Below, piece by piece: positions 7,432 to 14,964 of a DNA stretch of 15,720 nucleotides. This DNA is from CAZMGT01 sp964565895 (GTDB lineage: Bacteria > Armatimonadota > Zipacnadia > UBA1398 > CAZMGT01): the NCBI GenBank assembly GCA_964565895.1, contig CAZMGT010000073.1:1-15720 (forward strand), written 5' to 3'. Position 1 is the stretch's first letter. Each line of letters opens with the position of its first letter. The notes beneath the pieces are model-generated. The model searched no databases and had not been told where the DNA came from. It was given only the letters and a program-made list of their open reading frames with translations. Both the position numbers and the translations under genes were made by a program.

Positions 7432-9496
7432 CGCGGCGGCGTGCGCGTTGGCTTTGGGGGCAGCGCTGTGTTGGGCGCAGGTGCCGGGCGCCCCGCAGGA
7501 AACCGCGGAGCAGCTTCTTCTGCGCGCGCGCCAGGCGCTGAGTAGCGACCTGGCGCAGGCGTTGGACTGTCTGGGCAAGGTTCTCGCACAGGAGCCGGAC
7601 AACCCTGAGGCGCACTTTTTGCTCGGGCAAGCGCTGGAGCTGCGCGGAGAGCTTCGCCGGGCGCGGGCGGAGTACGAAAAGGCGCTGCGCGGCGACGAGC
7701 GGCTGGCCGAGGCCTGGCTTGCTTTGGGAAGGCTGTGTTTGGAGAAGCTCGAGCCGGCGGACCTGGCGCGCGCCGAGGAGGCGCTTAGCCGCGCGGCAGA
7801 GCTTGCCGGCGGGCGGGGGAAGATCGGCGCGCGGGCGCTGCACGGGCTGGCGCAGCTTGAGCTGGCCCAGGGCAAGAGCGAGGCCGCCCTGGGCCACTTA
7901 GAGCAGGCGGTAGGGGCGGACCCCACATTATTTGCTGCGCGACTGGATTTAGGGATCGAACTGTTTGGGCAGGGGCGATACTCCGAGGCCCAGGAGGAGC
8001 TTCGGGCAGCGGCGGAGCTGGAGCGCAGCGACCCCCTGCCCTGGTTTTACCTGGGGCTGCTGTATGACGCCCTAGGGCAGGAGAAGGAGGCGCTTTTAGC
8101 CTACGACGAGGCGCTCGCGCGCGACCCGGAGCACCGCGCGTCGCTGTATAACAAGGCGGCGCTGCTCGAGCGCCTGGGCCGAGCGGAAGAGGCGCGCGAG
8201 GCATATGAGAAGCTGTTGCAGCTCGACCCAAAGCAGGCGGACGTTGCCCTCAAGGCCGCGGAACTGCTTGCGAAAACGGGCAAGGCCGAGCAGGCGATCG
8301 CCAGCCTCAGGCGCATGGTCCGCGCGGAGCCGAAAAACGTTGCCGCGCGCGCGGGGCTCGCCGCGGCGCTCGCTCAGGTGGGCCGCATTGCCGAAGCAAA
8401 GCGGGAGTATTTGGCCGTTTTGCGCCTAGACGAGGCAAACGAGGCCGCGCTGCGCAACCTGGGGCGCATTGCCGAGGCCGAGGAGCGGTTTGACGAGGCC
8501 GCGCGGTATTACGCCAAGCTGCGCGAGCTTTACCCGAGCAACGACGGCTACGCTTTAGCCTGCGCCCGGGGGCTGGCGCGAGTGGGGCGCAGGCGCGAGG
8601 CGCTGGACATCGTCAAGCAAGTGGCCGAGCGCAACTCGCAGAACATAGAGGCTCTGCGCATGGCGGCGCGGCTTTATATGCAGCTCGGGGAGGTGCAGCA
8701 GGCGCTGGACGCTGCGCTGCGCGTGTTGGACCGCGAGCCGGGCGATGCGGGGACGATGTCGTTCGCTGCGGCGCTGCTCGAGCGGCAGGGCCGGGCGCGC
8801 GAAGCGGCGGAGCTTTACCTGCGCGCGGTGCAGGCCAGCCCGAGCGATGGCGAGCTGCGCCGGCGCTGCGCGTGCTGCCTGGAGCGCGCGGGGAGGTTCA
8901 GCGAGGCGGCGGAGCAGTATCGCCGCGCGGCGGGGCTCGTCGCCGGGGACAGCGAGATCCTCGCCGGCCTGATTCGCGCGCGCCAGGCGGCGGGCGAGAT
9001 GGACAAGCTGCGCGAAGACCTAAAGCTCGTTGCCGCGGCAGGGGCACGCGCGGGCGAGCTGTGGCCGGAGCTGGTGGAGGCGTTTCGCGCGGGCGGGGCG
9101 CTGGCCGAGGGGCTGCGCGCGCTGGAGGAGGTCTACGTCGCCCGGCCCAGCGCGGAGCTTGCTGCCGCGCTGGCGCTTGGCTGGGCGGAGGCCGGCGAGG
9201 GCCCTCGGGCGCGCGCTATTGCGTTGCGCGTCCTGCGCAGCGCGGACGCGGCGCCGGCGGCGATTGCCCTGGCCGCGCAAGCGCTGAACGCCGCCGACGC
9301 CCCGGACGAGGCGGCGCTTTATCTTTTGCGCGCGGTGAAGCGAAACGAGCGGAGCGCGGAGCTTTGGTGCGCGCTGGGGGAGGCCTACGTGGCACTGGGG
9401 AACGTTCGCCAGGCGCGGGAGTGCTTTCGCCGGGCGCTGCGGCTAAAGCCGACCTGCACGCGGGCGCGCGAGCGGCTGGCTGAGCTGGGGGGCTAG
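7385..9496 (+). CDS. Exported TPR-repeat protein
   Basis: The frame is open from 7178 but most of that lies across hisI. ATG 7385 gives a product of 703 residues that opens with a plausible Sec signal (basic MRGWKSSRSASHSR, hydrophobic AAACALALGAAL, then CWAQ), so it is preferred. GGGGCGGAGG lies right before it. The rest is almost entirely tetratricopeptide repeats, at least a dozen, with typical phrases such as NPEAHFLLGQALELRG, PLPWFYLGLLYDALGQ, ALLAYDEALARDPEH and AELWCALGEAYVALGN. No catalytic domain is visible, so it is probably a periplasmic or surface-facing scaffold for protein contacts. It overlaps hisI by 47 bases, which implies translational linkage although no histidine role is obvious. 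Its stop codon shares CTAG with the convergent membrane protein gene. Repeat family certain; partner unknown. Confidence 0.85.
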   Translation: MRGWKSSRSASHSRTSAAACALALGAALCWAQVPGAPQETAEQLLLRARQALSSDLAQALDCLGKVLAQEPDNPEAHFLLGQALELRGELRRARAEYEKALRGDERLAEAWLALGRLCLEKLEPADLARAEEALSRAAELAGGRGKIGARALHGLAQLELAQGKSEAALGHLEQAVGADPTLFAARLDLGIELFGQGRYSEAQEELRAAAELERSDPLPWFYLGLLYDALGQEKEALLAYDEALARDPEHRASLYNKAALLERLGRAEEAREAYEKLLQLDPKQADVALKAAELLAKTGKAEQAIASLRRMVRAEPKNVAARAGLAAALAQVGRIAEAKREYLAVLRLDEANEAALRNLGRIAEAEERFDEAARYYAKLRELYPSNDGYALACARGLARVGRRREALDIVKQVAERNSQNIEALRMAARLYMQLGEVQQALDAALRVLDREPGDAGTMSFAAALLERQGRAREAAELYLRAVQASPSDGELRRRCACCLERAGRFSEAAEQYRRAAGLVAGDSEILAGLIRARQAAGEMDKLREDLKLVAAAGARAGELWPELVEAFRAGGALAEGLRALEEVYVARPSAELAAALALGWAEAGEGPRARAIALRVLRSADAAPAAIALAAQALNAADAPDEAALYLLRAVKRNERSAELWCALGEAYVALGNVRQARECFRRALRLKPTCTRARERLAELGG

Positions 9497-11013
9497 GGCT
9501 TGCGCCGGGGTGCGTTGCTCCTCGCCCGCGCAAACAGCGCGGCAAGGGCGTCGGCGTAAACGAGCCGCCAGTCCGGGGCGGCTTCGAGGCGATAGGCAAG
9601 CGGGGCGTCGCGGCGGATAAGCACGAGGCCGATGTTGTACTTGTCGAACCTGCTGCGCCAGGTGGGGGCGCCGTTGTAGGTCGTCCAATATTCGTGGAAC
9701 AGGTCGGCGGAGTAGAGATCGGCGCGCCCGTCGACAAACACGGGAAGGCGTCCGCGCGAGTCCCAGATAATGTATCCGCCCCACTCGTATTCGTTGAACA
9801 AGTTGCCCGGGTGGTGGAGCGCGAGCGCGCGCTGAAGGGCCGCCCTGGGCAGCTCGTCGGTAGCCAGGCAGCGTTGGTCACTTGCGCTGCGGGGAAAGCC
9901 CAGGGCAAGGGCAGCAAAGCTTACGCAAAGGCACGCCGCCCACGCTGCGGCGCGCGGCAAACGTGCCGCAAGAGCGCTGAGGCGCTCGCCAAGGGCGCGC
10001 AGGTTTGGGCCATGGGCCTCGATGGCCCGCGCCCAGGCAAGGCTCGCCGCCTGTGCAGCCAGCGGGGCAGCGACCACGGCAAAAAGCGCCGAATGACGCA
10101 CCGATGTTAGCCCAAGGTGGAGAACGGCGAGCAGGGAGAGCAGGTCAAACGCGCCGGGGCGCCAGCCGCCGCAGGCCAAGCCGACGATGAGCATAAAGAG
10201 CAGAAGCTCAATCCCCCGCCCCGTAGCGCTATGAAAGCTGGGCGACTGCCACTCCTGGAATACCTCCACGCCCCAGCTTGCCCCGAAGCCCAGGATGTAC
10301 TGAAACGGGTTTATCAGCGTGCGCAGGCCGCCAGGGCTAAACGCGGCGAGAGCGAGGCCGGCGGCGCCGGCAACGGCCAAGCGGGTGCCTTGCCTGCGCG
10401 TGTGCGCGCGGCACGCGGCGACCGCCGCGGCAAGAAACACGAGAAAGACGCCGAAGACAAAGCTTGCGTGCATGTTTGCCCAGAGCCAGAGCAACGGGGC
10501 AATGGCCCACACGGCGCGGGCGCTGCCTCGCCGATGGGCGTCGAGGAGAAGCAGCGTGGCCCCCGCGAACACGGGAGCGACGATTTTCGGCCGGGCCATC
10601 CACTCCGGGAAGGAGATCGCCGCGCCCGCGCCCACGGCGAGCAGGGCAACGAGAGGCACGGCCCTGCGGCGCACGGCGAGAAGCCCCATGAGAACGACAA
10701 GCGCGCCGGCGAAAACCCCTCGCCAAACCATCACCCCGCGCCACCCGCCGGCGCGATAGGCGGCGTAGAGCAGGGCCTCGCTGAGCCACTCCTGGGGCAC
10801 GCGCAGGCGGCCGCGAGCGGTGTACGAGAAGCTATCGTGCAGGGGCACGCGGTGCTCGGTGCAGATAACGCGACCGTTGCTTAGGTGCCACCAAAAATCG
10901 GGGGAATCGATCGGTCGAGAGATAGCTCCCGCGGCAAATATCGCGGCGAGGGGGACAAGCCAGAGCCAGGGTGGCGCGGGGGGCCGGTGGGCGGACTGTT
11001 CGGCCTCGGGCAC
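9493..11013 (-). CDS. Multi-spanning membrane protein, GT-C glycosyltransferase-like
   Basis: Starts with GTG at 11013 on the minus strand, with a GGGGTGG ribosome site about eight bases upstream. The 506 residues contain roughly ten hydrophobic segments. After the first one comes a loop IDSPDFWWHLSNG (about 35-47) and then LHDSFSYTARG and PQEWLSEALLY, a pattern of acidic first-loop residues seen in GT-C-type polyprenyl-sugar-dependent glycosyltransferases and in a common family of uncharacterised membrane proteins. The hydrophilic C-terminal part has FNEYEWGGYIIW and LPVFVDGRADLY, also typical of that family. It would act at the outer face of the inner membrane, with unknown acceptor. It lies 52 bases after the FmdB-like gene on the same strand, so it is probably on the same CIRCE-controlled transcript. 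It ends in a four-base overlap with the TPR gene. Enzyme activity is inferred, not shown. Confidence 0.75.
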   Translation of the reverse strand: MPEAEQSAHRPPAPPWLWLVPLAAIFAAGAISRPIDSPDFWWHLSNGRVICTEHRVPLHDSFSYTARGRLRVPQEWLSEALLYAAYRAGGWRGVMVWRGVFAGALVVLMGLLAVRRRAVPLVALLAVGAGAAISFPEWMARPKIVAPVFAGATLLLLDAHRRGSARAVWAIAPLLWLWANMHASFVFGVFLVFLAAAVAACRAHTRRQGTRLAVAGAAGLALAAFSPGGLRTLINPFQYILGFGASWGVEVFQEWQSPSFHSATGRGIELLLFMLIVGLACGGWRPGAFDLLSLLAVLHLGLTSVRHSALFAVVAAPLAAQAASLAWARAIEAHGPNLRALGERLSALAARLPRAAAWAACLCVSFAALALGFPRSASDQRCLATDELPRAALQRALALHHPGNLFNEYEWGGYIIWDSRGRLPVFVDGRADLYSADLFHEYWTTYNGAPTWRSRFDKYNIGLVLIRRDAPLAYRLEAAPDWRLVYADALAALFARARSNAPRRKP

Positions 11014-11065
11014 AATAACGCCACCCCTTTGCCCTATTGCCCGGCGCGGTGCCGAGAGTGCCCGG

Positions 11066-11377
11066 CTATTTTTCCTTGTCTAAGTCGAGGACCTTCTTGC
11101 TGCTCTCGGAGGTTTCCGTGGACTTGATGACCTCCGCCATGTCCTCGGACTTCTTCTTGCCGTCCTTCCGGCCGTTGGAGCCGGAGCCCTTCGGGCCGTA
11201 ATGGGTGTAGTCGTTTACATGAAAGCCGGAGCCCTTAAAGATAATCCCCACGGGGGCGATGAGGCGATGCACGCGGCCCCCGCAGCGGGAGCATTTGCGC
11301 ACCGGCGCCGCGGTAATGGGCTGGAACATCTCGAAGCGATACCCACAGCTTTCGCACTCGTACTCATAGGTCGGCAT
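11066..11377 (-). CDS. FmdB-family zinc-ribbon protein
   Basis: ATG at 11377 is chosen because FmdB proteins begin MPTYEYEC; the longer frame from 11413 adds 12 residues that do not fit. The product is 103 residues. Cysteines 8, 11, 29 and 32 form two CxxC pairs (CESC, CSRC), followed by VHRLIAPVGIIFKGSGFHVNDY (about 36-57), the hallmark of the family. The tail from about residue 60 is hydrophilic and rich in Gly, Ser, Lys and Glu, as usual, and probably disordered. Family members are called putative regulatory proteins, but no biochemical role is settled. It is the first gene downstream of a strong promoter adjoining a perfect CIRCE operator and precedes a membrane protein by 52 bases. That suggests HrcA-dependent, heat-inducible expression, an unusual place for this family. 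Confidence 0.92.
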   Translation of the reverse strand: MPTYEYECESCGYRFEMFQPITAAPVRKCSRCGGRVHRLIAPVGIIFKGSGFHVNDYTHYGPKGSGSNGRKDGKKKSEDMAEVIKSTETSESSKKVLDLDKEK

Positions 11378-11397
11378 AGCGATCGCCACACAAGCGG

Positions 11398-11420
11398 GCG
11401 GCCCTTTGGGCAAGGGCCGC
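11398..11420 (-). promoter_or_regulatory. Leader hairpin upstream of the FmdB-like gene
   Basis: Perfect 9-base arms GCGGCCCTT (11398-11406) and AAGGGCCGC (11412-11420) enclose a five-base loop. On the minus strand it sits in the predicted leader, 20 bases upstream of the ATG. On the plus strand seven T residues follow at 11427-11433, but six bases away and with no upstream plus-strand gene, so a terminator reading is weak. A role in message stability or translation is possible. Confidence 0.5.
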
Positions 11421-11447
11421 GCGGGATTTTTTTCGGCGGTTTTGCTT

Positions 11448-11477
11448 AATATAGCGAATGGCGACTCATTCTGTCAA
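11448..11477 (-). promoter_or_regulatory. Sigma70-type promoter of the FmdB-like operon
   Basis: Read on the minus strand, consensus TTGACA (11477-11472) is followed by an 18-base spacer and TATATT (11453-11448), one base off consensus. The start of transcription would be near 11441, leaving a leader of about 64 bases. The -35 box directly touches the CIRCE element, so HrcA binding should block RNA polymerase. Confidence 0.75.
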
Positions 11478-11504
11478 TTAGCACTCATTCGCGCCGAGTG
11501 CTAA
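11478..11504. promoter_or_regulatory. CIRCE operator (HrcA binding site)
   Basis: Arms TTAGCACTC (11478-11486) and GAGTGCTAA (11496-11504) are separated by nine bases (ATTCGCGCC). This matches the CIRCE consensus TTAGCACTC-N9-GAGTGCTAA without a mismatch. CIRCE is the operator of the HrcA repressor, which normally controls groES-groEL and hrcA-grpE-dnaK. Here no chaperone gene is next to it. The minus-strand promoter begins at the adjacent base, so the FmdB-like gene is the most likely target; the plus-strand gene starts 117 bases away and has no clear promoter. Confidence 0.93.
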
Positions 11505-11621
11505 CAGCTTGCGCCGGCCGCCGCTGAAACTGCCCCGCCCGAGCGAAGGAATCGACCCGCTAAAGCGACAATAGCTACGGGCGCAAGGGGCGTGCCTTGG
11601 GCGCAAGCGCAGTGAGAGAGC

Positions 11622-13745
11622 ATGGACTCCGGACCATATTCCTATCGCCGGCCCGTCCCGGCGCGGTGGATTCGCGCCGTGCTTTACGTCGTCGTCGGCG
11701 CTGGGTTAGGGTGGTTTTTCTGCGGCGACGCCCTGCGCAGCGCCGTGGAGCGCTGGCGGGCGGCACAACGCGAGCTCGTTCCCCCTCTCGTGGTCACCTT
11801 CCCCGGGCGCGACGAGCGGCGGCCCGCGTTTTGGCATTTTGACCTCGTCCCGATAAAAGTGCGCGTGCAGGATAGGCGTCGGCGGCCGATCGCCAACGTG
11901 CGCCCGGTGGTCGATGTCGTGCGCTTTGCCGAGGGTGAATCGCCGGAGACGCCGGAGGCCGAGCCGGAGCGGATGACGCTCATCGTCTCGGAGAAGGTTA
12001 TCCGGCCGCAGGTGCCTTTGCGCTACGACCCCGGGCAGGAGGCATGGGTTGGCGTGTGGCCCGTGCCCATCGCCGCGCAGGAAGGGATATATTACATCCG
12101 CGCGCGGGCCAAGCTTCCCCGCGAGCTTGTTGACGTACGCGCAAAGCCCACCGGCGAAGCGCCCCGCCCCACGCCCACCCCGAGCGGCGAGGAGACGGTT
12201 GCCGTGGGGCCGGTATACGCAGCGTTTGAAATTAAGGGCCGCGAGCCGCCCGAAGTTCCCGAGCCTCTGTGCGTTTGCACGCTGGAGGCGGAGACCGACC
12301 TTTCAAAATTAAAGGACATTCGCGGGCCAGACGGCACCGTTGGCGACTGGCGCAAGCTGTTTGACTGGGTTGAGTTTATCGGGGCAAACGTCCTCTGGGT
12401 GCAGGGGCCGACGACCACGGCGCGCGCAAAAAAGCTCGACCCTGACTTTCCCTGGCTTGCCGACAACCTGGGGACGATCGAGCTGTTTGGCCGCGAGGCG
12501 AAGCGCCGCGGGCTGCAGTTTGGCGTGTGGACGGTGGCCTATCGCGTGGTCGGCGAGAAGTCGCTGCTCCCGCGCTATCGCTGGGGCGCCTATGACGGCT
12601 TTCGCGGCTCGCCCTCGCTGTGGGACCCGCTGCGCATCGAGCACTTAGCGCAAGCGACGCGCTGGCTTGAGGAGAAGGAGTTCGTGGACTACGTGGGCTT
12701 CGACTACCTGCGCGATTTCCTGCCCTCGTACGACGATGCGGAGAGGTTTGTCGAGGCCCTGCGCCCGCCCGTGCCCGAGCAGTGGGAGCAGTGGGACGCG
12801 GCGCGGCGCGAGGCGTGGCTGCGCTATCAGTGCCAGCACTACAACCCCGGCGATGCGGCGAACCAGGACGTATACTTTGGCTGGGGCTATTGGCGGGCGC
12901 GGCAGACGGCGCAGATCGTGCGCCAAGTGGTGGAGCGAGGGAAGATTGGCAAGCCGCTGTGGGTGTTTACCCTGGCCACGTGGCACGGTCTTGAGCACGG
13001 GCAAGACCCGGTGATGCTCCGCGACGCGGGGGTGGCGTTTGACGCGGTGATGCTTTATCCCGAGCGGCGCCGAGCAACGTTCTCGGGGATCGTAAGCGGG
13101 CACTGGCGGCCCTATGCCGCGGCGGCGAAGCTTAACATTATTCTGGGCAACCAAATGAACGACGCCCTGCACGGAAGGACGCGCAAGCCGGCGGGGCCGG
13201 AGGATTATTACCTGCGCTTTGAGGAAGCGTTTCAGGCGTGCTCTACGGTGGACAAGAGCCGTGTGGTCGGTTTTTACGCGCACGACTTGGCGCGGCTGGC
13301 CGTGCACAGCACGCAGCAGTTTGGGCCGTATCCGCCGAGCGAATGGGCGATCGCCGCTGCCGCGTGCATGACAAAGGTGCGTTGCGCGTGGCCGCGGCCG
13401 GTGTCGCGGGCGGCGATTCCCCTGACTATCGAGCTTAACGTTCCGCGTTCCGCCCCGCGGGGGAAATGGTTTCCCGCAGATGTAACGGTGGTGAACCACA
13501 GCGAGGAGGCGGTCGCTGAGATGAGGGCGGAGCCCCTGCGCACGGAAGGCGTGGAGCTGGAGTCGCAGCTTGGCGCTCCTGTGCGCATCGCGCCGGGCGA
13601 GCAGGCGATACTTCCCCTGCGCGCGCGCGTGGCCCGCCCGTTGGCGCGCCGGGCGAACAGACACATGGTTGCCGTTCGCCTGCGCTGGAGCGGCGCAGGG
13701 ACGGTGCATCAGGCGGTATGCTTTCGCTATGTGGACATTAAATGA
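11622..13745 (+). CDS. Membrane-anchored TIM-barrel protein, glycoside hydrolase-like
   Basis: ATG 11622 follows GAGAGAG and gives 707 residues. After a short basic N-terminus there is one hydrophobic segment (about 16-34, IRAVLYVVVGAGLGWFF), either an uncleaved anchor or a signal peptide. Residues about 55-215 look like a beta-sandwich (VPIKVRVQDRRRRPIANV, GIYYIRARAKL) ending in a proline-rich linker (PRPTPTPSGEE). Residues about 225-560 have TIM-barrel rhythm: FIGANVLWVQG, RRGLQFGVWTVAY, EFVDYVGFDYLRDF, PLWVFTLATWHGLEHG and FDAVMLYPERRR. The acidic and aromatic strand ends resemble those of GH10- or GHL-type glycoside hydrolases, but I cannot name the family or the catalytic pair. The last 120 residues look like an Ig-type sandwich. 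It is divergent from the CIRCE-controlled genes and overlaps the following lipoprotein gene by 17 bases. Confidence 0.75.
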   Translation: MDSGPYSYRRPVPARWIRAVLYVVVGAGLGWFFCGDALRSAVERWRAAQRELVPPLVVTFPGRDERRPAFWHFDLVPIKVRVQDRRRRPIANVRPVVDVVRFAEGESPETPEAEPERMTLIVSEKVIRPQVPLRYDPGQEAWVGVWPVPIAAQEGIYYIRARAKLPRELVDVRAKPTGEAPRPTPTPSGEETVAVGPVYAAFEIKGREPPEVPEPLCVCTLEAETDLSKLKDIRGPDGTVGDWRKLFDWVEFIGANVLWVQGPTTTARAKKLDPDFPWLADNLGTIELFGREAKRRGLQFGVWTVAYRVVGEKSLLPRYRWGAYDGFRGSPSLWDPLRIEHLAQATRWLEEKEFVDYVGFDYLRDFLPSYDDAERFVEALRPPVPEQWEQWDAARREAWLRYQCQHYNPGDAANQDVYFGWGYWRARQTAQIVRQVVERGKIGKPLWVFTLATWHGLEHGQDPVMLRDAGVAFDAVMLYPERRRATFSGIVSGHWRPYAAAAKLNIILGNQMNDALHGRTRKPAGPEDYYLRFEEAFQACSTVDKSRVVGFYAHDLARLAVHSTQQFGPYPPSEWAIAAAACMTKVRCAWPRPVSRAAIPLTIELNVPRSAPRGKWFPADVTVVNHSEEAVAEMRAEPLRTEGVELESQLGAPVRIAPGEQAILPLRARVARPLARRANRHMVAVRLRWSGAGTVHQAVCFRYVDIK

Positions 13746-14835
13746 CGGCGACAGCTCGTCGGCCTCGCGTCCCTCGCCCGCGGCGGTGGTTGCCTTTTGT
13801 GTGTGCGCCGTGGTGCTCGGCGCGCTGGGGATGGCCGGCTGCCCGCGGGAGAGGGGGCGCTCGGCGCAGGCGCCATCGCCTAGCCCGCAGGCGAGCCCGG
13901 CGAAGGCCGCCGAGCGCGAGCTTTCCGGGACGATTGCCTTCGTACGCGTTTTGGCCGAAGAGCCGGCGCGGACGGCGCTGTGGGCGATTGACCTAGGGGG
14001 CGAAGGGCAGGCGCGCGAGGTCGTCGTCTCGCCGCCGGGGCAGTGGCTGGACAACCCCTGGCCTGGCCCGGAGCCGGGGACGGTGTTTTTGGACATTTGG
14101 CGCGGGGGCGCGGAGCCGGAGGAGGCGGAATTTGACATTGTTCTGTGCGACCTGACCACGGGAAAGCTAAGCTCGATTACCACCGACGGCCAGTCCGCCC
14201 TGCCCGTGTGGTGCGCGGAAAAGCAGCGGCTGTTTTTCGTCCGCCGCGCAGGGTGGCAGTCGCAGGCGATCGTAAGCATGACCCCAGAGGGCGAGGACCG
14301 CCTTGTCGTGTGGGAGCCGTCGAACGGTGAGCTGTGGCTCCCTTCGGCACTCGCGTGCTCGCCGGACGGGTCGTGGCTCGCCGTGGCCGACGATGCCGGC
14401 GACTGCGTTACCGTGGCCATGTTCGTGGACACCGCGCGGCAGGAGGCCCATTGGGCGTGGGAGGGCGGGGTCCCCGAGCCTCTCGCTGGGCTGACCCTGC
14501 CCGAGGACCTGGTCATCAGCGCCGCGCGTTGGTCGCACGACGGGACACGGATCGCCCTGATCACCCAGCGCGCGGAGGTTGCGGAAAGCACCGCTTCGCT
14601 CGCCGGCCCGGCGTTTGTCTTTGAGCCGGCGAGCGGAAAGCTGACCAAGATCCTCGACGACGCGCTCGCCCTGTCCTGGGCGCCGGACGATAGCGCGCTC
14701 GTCGTTTCGCAGTCGGTGGAGTACGAGCAGGGGCGTGGGAGCAGGCTGATGATCGTTGCCCCGGGGGGCGAGGAGCCCACGCTGCTCGTGGACTACGCCT
14801 GGCGGCCCGCATGGTGTAGGCAGAAGGAGAAGTGA
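13729..14835 (+). CDS. Lipoprotein with TolB/WD40-like propeller
   Basis: The frame is open from 13570, but the part before 13729 overlaps the TIM-barrel gene. ATG 13729 gives 368 residues with a hydrophobic segment (AAVVAFCVCAVVLGALGMAGC) ending in a lipobox-like MAGC, Cys at 38. The ribosome site is weak, in keeping with translational coupling to the upstream gene, whose stop lies 17 bases inside. A Pro/Ser/Ala-rich linker follows the cysteine (APSPSPQASPAKAA). The rest shows PD40-type propeller strands: ACSPDGSWLAVADD, ARWSHDGTRIALITQ and LSWAPDDSALVVSQS. Such TolB-like propellers usually serve in protein or ligand contacts. It is probably anchored in a membrane and may partner with the TIM-barrel protein encoded just before it. 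Specific function is unknown. Confidence 0.8.
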   Translation: MWTLNDGDSSSASRPSPAAVVAFCVCAVVLGALGMAGCPRERGRSAQAPSPSPQASPAKAAERELSGTIAFVRVLAEEPARTALWAIDLGGEGQAREVVVSPPGQWLDNPWPGPEPGTVFLDIWRGGAEPEEAEFDIVLCDLTTGKLSSITTDGQSALPVWCAEKQRLFFVRRAGWQSQAIVSMTPEGEDRLVVWEPSNGELWLPSALACSPDGSWLAVADDAGDCVTVAMFVDTARQEAHWAWEGGVPEPLAGLTLPEDLVISAARWSHDGTRIALITQRAEVAESTASLAGPAFVFEPASGKLTKILDDALALSWAPDDSALVVSQSVEYEQGRGSRLMIVAPGGEEPTLLVDYAWRPAWCRQKEK

Positions 14836-14861
14836 GAGGAAAACACTAGCGCTCGGGCTAG
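14836..14861 (-). terminator. Weak candidate terminator for nnrD
   Basis: On the minus strand CTAGC (14861-14857) and GCTAG (14850-14846) form a five-base stem with a six-base loop, followed by TGTTTTCCTC. It lies about 73 bases beyond the nnrD stop. The stem is short and the T run brief, so this is only a candidate. Confidence 0.25.
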
Positions 14862-14888
14862 CTCGGCTCCGCCTGTTCGCTCTGCAAC
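14851..14888. repeat. 38-base direct repeat, copy 1 (intergenic)
   Basis: Runs from GCTCGGGCTAG to CTCTGCAAC and is identical over 38 bases to 14927-14964, with a start-to-start distance of 76 bases. This copy lies in the gap between the lipoprotein gene and nnrD. Similarity extends imperfectly about six bases to the left (ACTAGC versus ACTGGT). Confidence 0.95.
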
Positions 14889-14926
14889 TAACGCAGGCGC
14901 TACGGGCCGTCGCTGAGGCGACTGGT

Positions 14927-14964
14927 GCTCGGGCTAGCTCGGCTCCGCCTGTTCGCTCTGCAAC
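14927..14964. repeat. 38-base direct repeat, copy 2 (covers the end of nnrD)
   Basis: Identical to 14851-14888. On the minus strand this copy encodes the last residues of NnrD (QSEQAEPS) and its TAG stop at 14936-14934. The gene's 3' end therefore consists of repeat sequence. Confidence 0.95.

Noticed and set aside
11398..11433. Plus-strand intrinsic terminator (hairpin then seven T)
   Set aside because: The T run starts six bases after the stem and no plus-strand gene lies upstream to be terminated.
8296..13356. GCGATCGC octamers (near 8298, 11379 and 13349) resembling the cyanobacterial HIP1 repeat
   Set aside because: Only three in the window, little above chance for this GC content and far rarer than in cyanobacteria.
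13742..13996. Frame starting at ATGA that overlaps the stop of the TIM-barrel gene
   Set aside because: Only 84 residues, extremely Arg/Pro-rich; the frame from ATG 13729 instead gives a lipoprotein signal and propeller repeats.
12645..14780. A 711-residue minus-strand open frame opposite the TIM-barrel and lipoprotein genes
   Set aside because: Low-complexity Ser/Ala/Arg composition without domains, spanning two recognisable plus-strand genes; typical antisense shadow in GC-rich DNA.
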